Assembly (NCBI GenBank): GCA_949287345.1
Contig: CASEGD010000086.1
Location: 1-9,715, forward strand
Length of the DNA stretch: 9,715 nt
Source: an uncultured Phascolarctobacterium sp.
GTDB lineage: Bacteria; Bacillota; Negativicutes; Acidaminococcales; Acidaminococcaceae
Direction of reading: 5' to 3'
Made by a program: the position numbers and the translations under genes. The notes beneath the pieces were generated by a model. It was given only the letters and a program-made list of their open reading frames with translations, searched no databases and was not told the origin of the DNA. Shown here piece after piece: positions 1 through 6,253 of the stretch; positions within the stretch are counted from its first letter, which is position 1; each line of letters starts with the position of its first letter.

Positions 1-141
1 CCGATTGGCTCTTAATTATTTAATCCAGAATTTTGTTTGTTTTGGCTCGTTTCCTTTCCGCTTCCGCTTTAAGGAAACTCGCCCGCACATTCGCTTTTAC
101 TTGGTTCTTGTTCAGTTTTCAAGGTGCTGCTGATTGACAGC
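1..141 (-). ncRNA. 5' leader of a 16S rRNA operon (partial)
   Basis: Read on the minus strand, this stretch has the hallmarks of a Firmicutes pre-16S leader: the boxA-like string CCTTGAAAACTGAACAA (124 down to 108), a GCGGGCGAGTTTCC block, an 8-bp inverted repeat (49-56 with 71-78, GTTTCCTT/AAGGAAAC) and a terminal GAGCCAATCGG at the window edge. In this family such a leader runs straight into the 16S gene, so mature 16S should begin shortly outside the window to the left. The first transcribed base from the nearer promoter is predicted near 141. No mature rRNA sequence is visible. The identification rests on remembered leader motifs, not alignment. Confidence 0.72.
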
Positions 142-147
142 TTTTGT

Positions 148-176
148 AGTTTACTATGTTTTCAACATTTTGTCAA
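148..176 (-). promoter_or_regulatory. rRNA promoter P2 (sigma-A)
   Basis: On the minus strand a perfect -35 TTGACA (176-171) is followed, after exactly 17 bases, by TAAACT (153-148). A/T tracts lie upstream (181-199), including the inverted repeat TTGAAA-ttt-TTTCAA, and resemble an UP element. It reads left into the rRNA leader; the start is predicted near 141. Confidence 0.75.
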
Positions 177-227
177 CTACTTTTTTGAAATTTTTTCAAT
201 TTCAACGCCGCATCACAGCGTGTAATT

Positions 228-256
228 ATTATATTAAATCTGCGTAATAAAAGCAA
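228..256 (-). promoter_or_regulatory. rRNA promoter P1 (sigma-A)
   Basis: On the minus strand TTGCTT (256-251), a 17-base spacer and a perfect TATAAT (233-228) form a strong promoter about 80 bp upstream of P2. Tandem P1/P2 promoters are common for Firmicutes rRNA operons. It lies about 40 bp past the stop of the leftward LysR gene, and I see no terminator between them, so LysR transcripts may run into the rRNA operon. Confidence 0.68.
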
Positions 257-270
257 ACACAGTTTTTATG

Positions 271-286
271 TAATTTGCGCAAATTA
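271..286. repeat. Perfect 16-bp palindrome upstream of rRNA P1
   Basis: TAATTTGCGCAAATTA is a perfect dyad with no loop. It sits between the LysR stop codon and promoter P1, centred about 57 bp upstream of the predicted P1 start. With no spacer and no following T-run it is a poor terminator, and its form suits a protein-binding site better. No factor can be named. Confidence 0.5.
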
Positions 287-296
287 TGCTTGGAAT

Positions 297-1148
297 TTAC
301 CTGATATTAACTTTTTTCTGCCGGATTCTCTTTTTTCTTGTTTTTTCCTTCTTTTTTGCCGTAAGGCAATAAAAATTACGTACTGCCGCAGGGTAACCGC
401 CGCTTATTGCAACTTCACCACGCTTTGCGGCACGGCTTGCAATGTACTGTGATATCAGCGCAAGCCCCAGATTGTTTTTAACGGCTTCTTTAACGGCAAA
501 ATTGGTATTAAAAATTATCGGTTTACGTTCAACTATTATATTGTTGTTTTTAATATAAGTTTCCCACTGTGCGCGAGAGGCTGAGCCTTCTTCGCGGATA
601 ATCCAGCGTTTGGCGCCTGCCTCCTGCTGCCCGGCTGCTGTGATAACTGCCAGCCTATCATGGTAAAACGCTTCGGCTTTAACGCCGGGTTCTGCAACTT
701 CGCCTTCAACCAAACCGACGTCTATTTCACCATCAAGCAAAAATTTTACAATCTGCTGCGTGTTGCCGATGATAATTTCCGGCTCCAGTTTATTGTAGGT
801 TTTGACAAAACGCCCCAGGTATTCCGGCAAAAAATATTCGCCAATCGTCTGGCTGGCGCCGATGCGCAAAGTCCCTTCTATCTTGCCCTGCAAGTCGGCA
901 ATGGCTGCTTTGGCGTATTCCATTTCCGCGCAGATGCTTTTAGCGCTTTGCTGCAATATTTTGCCTGCCGGTGTCAGCGCGATGCTTTTATGGCGCACGG
1001 TGCGCTCAATTAAAAATGTACCGAAGTATTCCTCCAGCTTTTTAATCTGTACACTGACCGTTGGCTGCGACAGATTACGTTTTTGCGCCGCTTTGGTAAA
1101 ATTGCGGCATTCGGCAACGGCTAAAAATGTTTCCAGTTCTTCCAGCAT
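297..1148 (-). CDS. LysR-family transcriptional regulator (YeiE/CysB-like context)
   Basis: This is a 283-residue DNA-binding regulator. Residues 1-60 form the winged helix-turn-helix typical of LysR proteins (FTKAAQKRNLSQPTVSVQIKK core, residues about 17-37). From about residue 90 there is the periplasmic-binding-like effector domain (GTLRIGASQTIGEYFLP). The start is ATG at 1148, preceded by TGAGG six bases upstream. It is divergent from a YeiH-type transporter. In enterobacteria YeiE, a LysR protein responding to sulfite, is encoded next to yeiH, so control of the transporter is a reasonable inference. The last 19 residues are a very basic tail (KKKEKTRKKRIRQKK) of unknown role. The effector cannot be read from sequence. 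Confidence 0.9.
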   Translation of the reverse strand: MLEELETFLAVAECRNFTKAAQKRNLSQPTVSVQIKKLEEYFGTFLIERTVRHKSIALTPAGKILQQSAKSICAEMEYAKAAIADLQGKIEGTLRIGASQTIGEYFLPEYLGRFVKTYNKLEPEIIIGNTQQIVKFLLDGEIDVGLVEGEVAEPGVKAEAFYHDRLAVITAAGQQEAGAKRWIIREEGSASRAQWETYIKNNNIIVERKPIIFNTNFAVKEAVKNNLGLALISQYIASRAAKRGEVAISGGYPAAVRNFYCLTAKKKEKTRKKRIRQKKVNIR

Positions 1149-1168
1149 GATGACCTCATTAAAAATTA

Positions 1169-1183
1169 TAATCGTTTTGATTA
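1169..1183. promoter_or_regulatory. Candidate LysR operator in divergent intergenic region
   Basis: TAATC-GTTTT-GATTA is a perfect 5-5-5 inverted repeat containing the ATC-N5-GAT form of LysR-family sites. It is centred about 54 bp upstream of the predicted yeiH-like start and lies inside the predicted leader of the LysR gene, an arrangement suited to activation of one gene and self-repression of the other. A second short dyad, TAATTATTA (1200-1208), lies over the promoters. Confidence 0.5.
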
Positions 1184-1194
1184 AGATAATTCAT

Positions 1195-1223
1195 TTTACT
1201 AATTATTATAAACCGTTTATACT
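1195..1223 (+). promoter_or_regulatory. Promoter of the YeiH-type transporter
   Basis: TTTACT (1195-1200), a 17-base spacer and TATACT (1218-1223) give a modest sigma-A promoter with a weak -35, as expected for an activator-dependent gene. The start is predicted near 1230, giving a leader of about 40 bases. Confidence 0.5.
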
Positions 1224-1233
1224 TAGCTTACAA
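1205..1233 (-). promoter_or_regulatory. Promoter of the LysR gene
   Basis: On the minus strand TTGTAA (1233-1228), a 17-base spacer and TATAAT (1210-1205) form a promoter that physically overlaps the rightward one, so the two should compete for polymerase. A second TATAAT (1170-1165), closer to the gene, lacks a good -35. Confidence 0.5.
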
Positions 1234-1270
1234 GATTTTGACAACGTTATTTTATGAAAGGATGTATCCC

Positions 1271-2194
1271 ATGGATTTTATCAGTAAAAATTTCCGCGGT
1301 GTGCTGTTCTGCTTTGCGCTGGCAGTACCTGCAACTTATCTTGGGTTTTTCCAGCCCGGCATTCAGTTTACGGCTAAAAAAATTCTGCAATATTCCATTA
1401 TCCTGCTGGGCTTCGGCATGAACCTGTTTGAAATTTTAGCCGTCGGTTCGCAATCGCTGGCAATCATCATCGCTACCATCAGCACGGCTTTAATTGTTGC
1501 TTACGTATTAAGTAAAGTTATGAATATTGAGCGCGACATTGCCACGCTCGTTGGCGTCGGTTCTTCCATTTGCGGCGGCAGCGCCATTGCAGCAGCAGCG
1601 CCGGTAATTAAAGCCTCCGATAAGGATATCGCTCAGTCCATTTCTGTTATCTTCCTGTTCAACGTCGTTGCGGCCTTTTTATTCCCTGCGCTGGGCGATA
1701 TGCTTGGCTTTACCGATACGGGATTTGGCATGTGGGCAGGCACGGCAATTAACGATACCAGCTCCGTCGTTGCGGCAGGGCAAACCTGGGCCAGCGCACA
1801 CGGCAGCGATACCGCGCTGAACTACGCCACCATCGTCAAGCTCACCCGCACGCTGGCCATCATCCCCATCTGCCTGGGGCTGGCTTACATTACCGGAAAA
1901 ACTAAAAACACCGCGTCCGATGTAAAAATCACTTCCATCTTCCCGATGTTTATTCTGTACTTTGTGCTGGCGGCTGTGGTAAATACGCTTGTTGGCAGCA
2001 GCTTCCCCTTCCTCGCTGAGCTTCCTTCCATCGGCAAATTTATGATTGCCATGGCAATGGCAGCCATCGGGCTGAACACTAATCTTGTCAGCCTTGTTAA
2101 AAGCGGCGGCAAACCCATTTTACTGGGCCTCATCTGCTGGATTTGCATTGCGCTTGTAAGCATTGGCATGCAGCATGTACTGGGAATCTGGTAA
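1271..2194 (+). CDS. yeiH: YeiH/UPF0324-family putative sulfate/sulfite exporter
   Basis: This is a 307-residue polytopic membrane protein of the YeiH (UPF0324, putative sulfate exporter) family. Family signatures are GSSICGGSAIAA (residues 97-108) and GTAINDTSSVVAAG (157-170), with hydrophobic helices throughout and a C-terminal AMAAIGLNTNL block. I chose ATG 1271 because AAAGGATG (1257-1264) sits six bases upstream; in-frame TTG 1238 and ATG 1262 would lie over or upstream of that site. The family is usually about 320-350 residues. Here the first helix (about 9-25) runs straight into FQPGIQFTAKK, and the expected second helix with a GGPV-type motif appears to be missing. The transported substrate is inferred from the family name and is not proven. 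A terminator follows directly. Confidence 0.88.
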   Translation: MDFISKNFRGVLFCFALAVPATYLGFFQPGIQFTAKKILQYSIILLGFGMNLFEILAVGSQSLAIIIATISTALIVAYVLSKVMNIERDIATLVGVGSSICGGSAIAAAAPVIKASDKDIAQSISVIFLFNVVAAFLFPALGDMLGFTDTGFGMWAGTAINDTSSVVAAGQTWASAHGSDTALNYATIVKLTRTLAIIPICLGLAYITGKTKNTASDVKITSIFPMFILYFVLAAVVNTLVGSSFPFLAELPSIGKFMIAMAMAAIGLNTNLVSLVKSGGKPILLGLICWICIALVSIGMQHVLGIW

Positions 2195-2217
2195 AATTTT
2201 ACATACAACTAAACACA

Positions 2218-2267
2218 CAGCACCGGCAGATTTCACTAAATTGCTACTTCTGCCGATGCTGTTTTTT
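2218..2267 (+). terminator. Rho-independent terminator after yeiH
   Basis: A 13-bp stem with one C-A mismatch (2218-2230 with 2249-2261) and an 18-base loop are followed by six T (2262-2267). It is 23 bp past the transporter stop. Confidence 0.88.
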
Positions 2268-2297
2268 ATTTGCAAGGTACATTTTTAACACAAAGTA

Positions 2298-2306
2298 TGA
2301 TATAAT
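2298..2306 (+). promoter_or_regulatory. Extended -10 promoter of the PBP gene
   Basis: TGATATAAT is a perfect extended -10 (TGn-TATAAT). There is no good -35 at 16-18 bp, which this promoter class does not need. The start is predicted near 2313, about 40 bases before the PBP start codon. Confidence 0.65.
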
Positions 2307-2351
2307 GATTGGGAATGTTTAATTACTACTTTATAGAACCGAGGTTGACTT

Positions 2352-4172
2352 ATGGGAAACATTTTTAAAACAGGCTTTTGCGTACTGGTGGCATTGATTG
2401 TGCTGGCAGGCGCTGCTTTTTGGGGGCTTGCCGGTTTAATGCCCGCGGTCGATATCGAAGACTCGCTGCGTCCGGACGCCGCTTCCCAATATTTTGACGA
2501 TAAGGGTAAACTGATTTACACCACCGCGTCGGAAGAACAGCGCGTACCTGTAAGCCTTGAAAAAATGCCGAAGCATTTACAGGAAGCTTTTATTTCTATT
2601 GAAGACGCACGTTTTTATGAGCACGGCGGCATTGATATCCGCGGTACGGCGCGCGCATTGTTTGTAACGCTTACCGGCGGCGATGTACAGGGCGGCAGCA
2701 CTATTACCCAGCAGCTTGCCAAAAACGCTTTTTTAAGCAACGAGCGCACCATTACCCGTAAAATTAAAGAAGCCTTTATTGCGCGCCAGCTGGAAGAACG
2801 CTACACCAAAGATGAAATTCTTGAGATGTACCTGAACCGCATTTATTTCGGTCAGGGCACTTACGGCGTGGAAACCGCTTCGCTGTATTATTTTGGCAAG
2901 CATGTTGAAGACATCGACCTTGCCGAAGCAGCAACGCTGGCGGCTATTCCGAAAAGCCCTAACTACTATAACCCGATTGAAAACCCCGAAGCAAGCAAGG
3001 AGCGCCGCGACCTTGTGCTGGACCAGATGGTTAAATACGGTTATATCAGCCAGGCTGAAGCCGATACCGCCAAGGCGAAAAAAATTGCTGTCAGCGTAAG
3101 CGAAACGCAGAGCAAAAAGGAATATCTTTCCTACTTTTTTGATTACTGCAATGAATTTATTATGGATAAGTTTGGCGCCGACGCGCTTTATAAAGGCGGC
3201 TTGCGCATTTACACCACCATTAACAGCGACATGCAGCAGGCGGCGGTTGACGCTTTGCAGTACCTGCCTGACTACTATACCGATGACAACAAGCTGACCC
3301 AGCCGCAGGTTGCACTGGTTTCGCTTGACCCCACCACCGGCTACATTAAAGCTATGATTGGCGGCCGCGCCGAAGATAAATTCAACCGCGCCATTATGGC
3401 AGTGCGCCAGCCTGGTTCCAGCTTTAAGCCTTTTGTTTACCTGACGGCTATGAATAACGGCTTTACCCCTGCCAGCGTTGTTGAAGATAAGGAAACCGAA
3501 TTTGCCAGAGGCTGGACGCCGCAGAACAGCGACCGCGCATGGCACGGCAAGGTAAGCCTGCGCACCGCACTTACCAAATCCATGAACGTACCGACCGTAC
3601 TTGTTGCACAGCAGGTCGGCGTCGGCAAAATTTTGGAAACCGCAAAAGCACTTGGCATCACCACTTTGGTGGAAGACGGAACTTACAGCGATGCTAACCT
3701 TGCAATGGCACTGGGCGGTTTAAGTAAAGGCGTTATCCCGCTGGAGATGGCTGCCGCTTACGGCGCTATCGGCAACAACGGCGTCTATGTTAAACCGATT
3801 GCCATTTTGAAAATTGAAGACCGCAACGGCAAAATTATTTACGAAAACAAAACCGAACGCCACGAAGCAGTTAACCCGCAGGCAGCTTACTTAACGGTTG
3901 ACATGATGAAAGGCGTATTTGTAAACGGCACTGCAGCAGGCGCAGGCATAGGCCGCCCGGCAGCAGGCAAAACCGGCACCACGGACGACTTTAAGGATGC
4001 CTGGTTTGTAGGCTTTACGCCTAACCTTTCCACCGCTGTGTGGATTGGCGACGATAACGGACGCGCGCTTGATTATATGTACGGTTCCATGCAGCCGCTC
4101 AGCATCTGGCGCAGCTATATGGTTAACGCTGTAGCAAATCTGCCCGCCGTTGACTTTATCGCGGCGTGGTAA
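2352..4172 (+). CDS. Class A penicillin-binding protein (PBP1A-type), C-terminus probably frameshifted
   Basis: This bifunctional peptidoglycan synthase is anchored by one N-terminal membrane helix (about 7-31), with the rest outside the membrane. The GT51 glycosyltransferase domain (about 55-230) shows EDARFYEHGG with catalytic Glu84, GGSTITQQLAKN (114-125) and the KIKEAFIARQLE segment. The transpeptidase domain (about 318-590) has the SxxK nucleophile Ser356 (GSSFKP), the SxN motif S410-M-N412 and K540-TGT. All catalytic motifs are present, so the enzyme should be active. GAGG sits seven bases before ATG 2352. The frame ends abruptly in IAAW at 4172, while the -1 frame continues with VVIPPEPK and a long charged tail that looks like the natural C-terminus. 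A single missing base near 4155-4157 would rejoin them into about 698 residues. Confidence 0.93.
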   Translation: MGNIFKTGFCVLVALIVLAGAAFWGLAGLMPAVDIEDSLRPDAASQYFDDKGKLIYTTASEEQRVPVSLEKMPKHLQEAFISIEDARFYEHGGIDIRGTARALFVTLTGGDVQGGSTITQQLAKNAFLSNERTITRKIKEAFIARQLEERYTKDEILEMYLNRIYFGQGTYGVETASLYYFGKHVEDIDLAEAATLAAIPKSPNYYNPIENPEASKERRDLVLDQMVKYGYISQAEADTAKAKKIAVSVSETQSKKEYLSYFFDYCNEFIMDKFGADALYKGGLRIYTTINSDMQQAAVDALQYLPDYYTDDNKLTQPQVALVSLDPTTGYIKAMIGGRAEDKFNRAIMAVRQPGSSFKPFVYLTAMNNGFTPASVVEDKETEFARGWTPQNSDRAWHGKVSLRTALTKSMNVPTVLVAQQVGVGKILETAKALGITTLVEDGTYSDANLAMALGGLSKGVIPLEMAAAYGAIGNNGVYVKPIAILKIEDRNGKIIYENKTERHEAVNPQAAYLTVDMMKGVFVNGTAAGAGIGRPAAGKTGTTDDFKDAWFVGFTPNLSTAVWIGDDNGRALDYMYGSMQPLSIWRSYMVNAVANLPAVDFIAAW

Positions 4173-4447
4173 TACCGCCTGAACCGAAGATTGAAGACGA
4201 AAAGGATAAAGATAAAGACAAGGACAAAGATAAGGATAAAAAAGAAGAAGATAAGGACGTAAAAGAAAAGGCCGAAGAAGCGAAACCGGCTGCTAAAAAA
4301 GCTGCCGAAGAAGCTATCGGTACTTCTGCCGAACCTGCTAAAAAGCCCAGCATGCGCCAGCGCGTACGCGAGATTTTAGAAGGTAATTCTTCTTCAAGCA
4401 GCAATGCCAAACCGGTTGTAAGCAACCAGCCCACACCGGCCAAATAA
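4166..4447 (+). CDS. Lys/Asp-rich tail, probably the displaced C-terminus of the PBP
   Basis: This is a 93-codon open frame starting at GTG 4166, overlapping the PBP stop (GTGGTAA), in the -1 frame relative to the PBP. It reads VVIPPEPKIEDE, then six Lys-Asp pairs, then an Ala/Lys/Glu stretch and a SSSSSNAKPVV end. It has no ribosome binding site of its own and no signal peptide. Low-complexity charged tails after the transpeptidase domain are common in Firmicutes class A PBPs. Adding one T at 4155-4157 gives DFYRGVVIPPEP, a plausible junction. Alternatives are a separate, translationally coupled peptide or a sequencing error. It ends seven bases before a terminator. Confidence 0.45.
   Translation: MVIPPEPKIEDEKDKDKDKDKDKDKKEEDKDVKEKAEEAKPAAKKAAEEAIGTSAEPAKKPSMRQRVREILEGNSSSSSNAKPVVSNQPTPAK
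4202..4237 (+). repeat. Imperfect hexanucleotide tandem repeat coding for (Lys-Asp)6
   Basis: Six consecutive AARGAY units encode Lys-Asp pairs in the tail frame. Third-position changes (AAG/AAA, GAT/GAC) show the repeat is not freshly expanded. Gain or loss of units would keep the frame. Confidence 0.85.
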
Positions 4448-4453
4448 AAAATT

Positions 4454-4486
4454 AATCCCATCCGCAATTAACGGATGGGATTTTTT
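4454..4486. terminator. Bidirectional Rho-independent terminator
   Basis: A perfect 11-bp stem (4454-4464 AATCCCATCCG with 4472-4482) has a 7-base loop. The + strand continues into a T-run ending at 4486, and the minus strand continues with AA and six T (from A4445-4450). It serves both the rightward PBP and the leftward nucleoside kinase. Confidence 0.9.
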
Positions 4487-4495
4487 ATGCCCTTT

Positions 4496-6157
4496 TTATA
4501 ACGCTTCTTTAAAAATTGAACCGCCGATAAATTCGCGCAAAATGGAATTGGTCGGTATCGACTCGTCGTCCATGCCGCGCACATGGCTTAACAGCTCCAG
4601 CAGTCGCTGCGCGCGTGTATAAACTGCTTCGTCAGGCGTTACCTGCTTCAGCAAAGGTTCGGCGTACTTTTTAAGCACGGCAAACTCGTATACCAGCGAG
4701 GTGTTGAACATAGTATCGGCGCTGTCCTGAAACGGGAAGATATATTTTTCTTCGCCGCGGCGCACATCGTCCCACAGCTTCAGCGTCATCAACGCATCGT
4801 GCGAACGGAATTGCGAATCGCGGACAATGCGGCGCAGCAGGCGCATATCCGTCGTGTGGATGCGGTTGTAGGAATCAAGCTGCATCGGCGTTAAAGCGCT
4901 GATATAAATTTTCATTTTATTATTGGCAGGCACGGATTCGGAAATGCGTTCATTTAAAGCGTGAATGCCTTCCACAACCAGAACATCCTTATCCCCCAGC
5001 TGAATTTCACGCCCACGGTATTCGCGCGTACCGCTGCGGAAATTGTACTTAGGTATTTTTACGCACTCCCCTGCCAGCAAGCGGCGCAGGTGGTCGTTAA
5101 ACAGCTCAAGGTCAACTGCTTCCACACTTTCAAAATCAAAGCTGCCATCCGCTTTGCGCGGAGTGTCGTGACGGTCTTTAAAATAATCGTCCATCGAAAT
5201 TGGCACCGGCCTGTTGCCGTTAACAATCATCTGTATGCTTAAACGCTGAGCAAAAGTTGTTTTGCCGGATGACGACGGCCCCGCAATCAGCACCAGGCGC
5301 ACGTCCTTGTTGCTGGCGGCAATTTTATCGGCGATACCGGCAATTTTCTTTTCGTGCAGCGCCTCCGCTACCTGAATAATGCCGTTGGCATAGCCGCAGT
5401 TGATTATGCGGTTCAGTTTGGCAACCGTGTTGCACTGAATTTTTGCCGACCAGTCTTGCAATTCGTGGAACATGCCGTTTAAAGCGTCGCTCGGTTCAAA
5501 CTTGTCCAACCTGTCCATGCTGCCCTTTTCCGGGTAGTTAATGATGATGCCGTTTTCGTAATTGATAAGCTCAAACAGCTTCAAGTAACCGCAGTTCGGC
5601 ATCATCGCACCGAAAAAGTATTCAGCATAATCATGCAGGTAATACACCGTCAGCGTCTGCGCGTCCGGCGCATTGTTCAGCAACTCCATACGGTCGTCCT
5701 CGTGGCGCTCCTGCAAAATTTTTACAGCCTCCGCCCTGCTGATAGTGCCGTAAACAATCGGCTCCTGCGAAGCAATCAGTTTGCGCATATAAAGCTCAAC
5801 CGCCTGCAAATCGTACTTGCTCAGCACAATGCCGTTGGTAATGTCGCAATACAGCGCGCTGCCGATGGAATTGCAAACTTCAAGCTGCACCTCCGGGCGC
5901 AGTTTTTTTATGGCGTACAAAAACAAAAACAGCAGGCTGCGGACATAAACGCGGCGGCCTTCTTCCGTGTCCCAGGTTATAAAATCAACCGTACCATCAG
6001 TGTGCAGCGGCTTCTGCAAATCAACACCGGCGCCATTAAACACTCCCTCCACCACCGGTGCGCTGTAGCAGTCCTTAAACTCGCTGCTCACCTCCAGCAG
6101 CGTTGTTCCGTCAGGGTATTCTTTAACTGCCCCATTGGGCAAAGTAAGTTTAATCAT
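4496..6157 (-). CDS. TGS-domain nucleoside kinase (uridine kinase-like)
   Basis: This 553-residue cytoplasmic protein has three parts. Residues 1-60 are a TGS domain (LPNGAVKEYPDGTTLLEV). Residues about 65-240 resemble the second additional domain of threonyl-tRNA synthetase. Residues about 285-490 are a uridine kinase/phosphoribulokinase-type P-loop kinase with Walker A GPSSSGKT (293-300), DDYF (323-326), VVEGIHALN (394-402) and RRIVRD (442-447). The family is annotated as nucleoside kinase, probably phosphorylating uridine/cytidine for pyrimidine salvage, though exact substrates vary. The synthetase-like His pair (HxxxH) is not visible where expected (RSLLFLFLYAIKK), so editing activity is unlikely. 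AAAGGAG lies eight bases before ATG 6157. It has its own promoter and ends at the bidirectional terminator. Confidence 0.92.
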   Translation of the reverse strand: MIKLTLPNGAVKEYPDGTTLLEVSSEFKDCYSAPVVEGVFNGAGVDLQKPLHTDGTVDFITWDTEEGRRVYVRSLLFLFLYAIKKLRPEVQLEVCNSIGSALYCDITNGIVLSKYDLQAVELYMRKLIASQEPIVYGTISRAEAVKILQERHEDDRMELLNNAPDAQTLTVYYLHDYAEYFFGAMMPNCGYLKLFELINYENGIIINYPEKGSMDRLDKFEPSDALNGMFHELQDWSAKIQCNTVAKLNRIINCGYANGIIQVAEALHEKKIAGIADKIAASNKDVRLVLIAGPSSSGKTTFAQRLSIQMIVNGNRPVPISMDDYFKDRHDTPRKADGSFDFESVEAVDLELFNDHLRRLLAGECVKIPKYNFRSGTREYRGREIQLGDKDVLVVEGIHALNERISESVPANNKMKIYISALTPMQLDSYNRIHTTDMRLLRRIVRDSQFRSHDALMTLKLWDDVRRGEEKYIFPFQDSADTMFNTSLVYEFAVLKKYAEPLLKQVTPDEAVYTRAQRLLELLSHVRGMDDESIPTNSILREFIGGSIFKEAL

Positions 6158-6188
6158 AATGTTTCTCCTTTAATCAGGCTATAAATAT

Positions 6189-6217
6189 ATTATACCCCAT
6201 TGGCGTGTTTTGGGCAA
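6189..6217 (-). promoter_or_regulatory. Promoter of the nucleoside kinase
   Basis: On the minus strand TTGCCC (6217-6212), a 17-base spacer and TATAAT (6194-6189) lie about 30 bases before the start codon. The -35 overlaps the T-run of the preceding terminator, a compact junction. Confidence 0.68.
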
Positions 6218-6247
6218 AAAACAAGGCACTGCGTTTGTGCAGTGCCT
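6213..6247 (-). terminator. Rho-independent terminator after the DUF4268 gene
   Basis: A perfect 9-bp stem, AGGCACTGC/GCAGTGCCT (6224-6232 with 6239-6247), has a 6-base loop and is followed on the minus strand by TGTTTTTTG. It is only six bases past the stop codon of the upstream gene. Confidence 0.88.
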
Positions 6248-6253
6248 GTTAAT

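Noticed and set aside
271..286. Terminator for the LysR gene at the 16-bp palindrome
   Set aside because: There is no loop and no T-run on the minus strand after it; folding would leave only a short weak stem.
802..1257. Plus-strand 151-codon open frame
   Set aside because: It is antisense to the LysR gene and runs through the divergent promoters.
2733..3545. A 270-codon open frame on the minus strand
   Set aside because: It lies wholly antisense to the PBP gene, whose catalytic motifs are intact; the translation shows no domain and it has no clear ribosome binding site.
4150..4160. Programmed -1 frameshift in the PBP gene
   Set aside because: The site C-TTT-ATC is not a canonical X-XXY-YYZ heptamer, and the slipped Phe tRNA would mispair; a mutation or sequence error is simpler.
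4156..4467. Minus-strand open frame rich in Ser-Leu repeats
   Set aside because: It is only the reverse reading of the Lys-Asp hexanucleotide repeat and crosses the terminator.
5633..6184. Plus-strand 183-codon open frame
   Set aside because: It is antisense to the nucleoside kinase and covers its ribosome binding site; no recognisable protein features.
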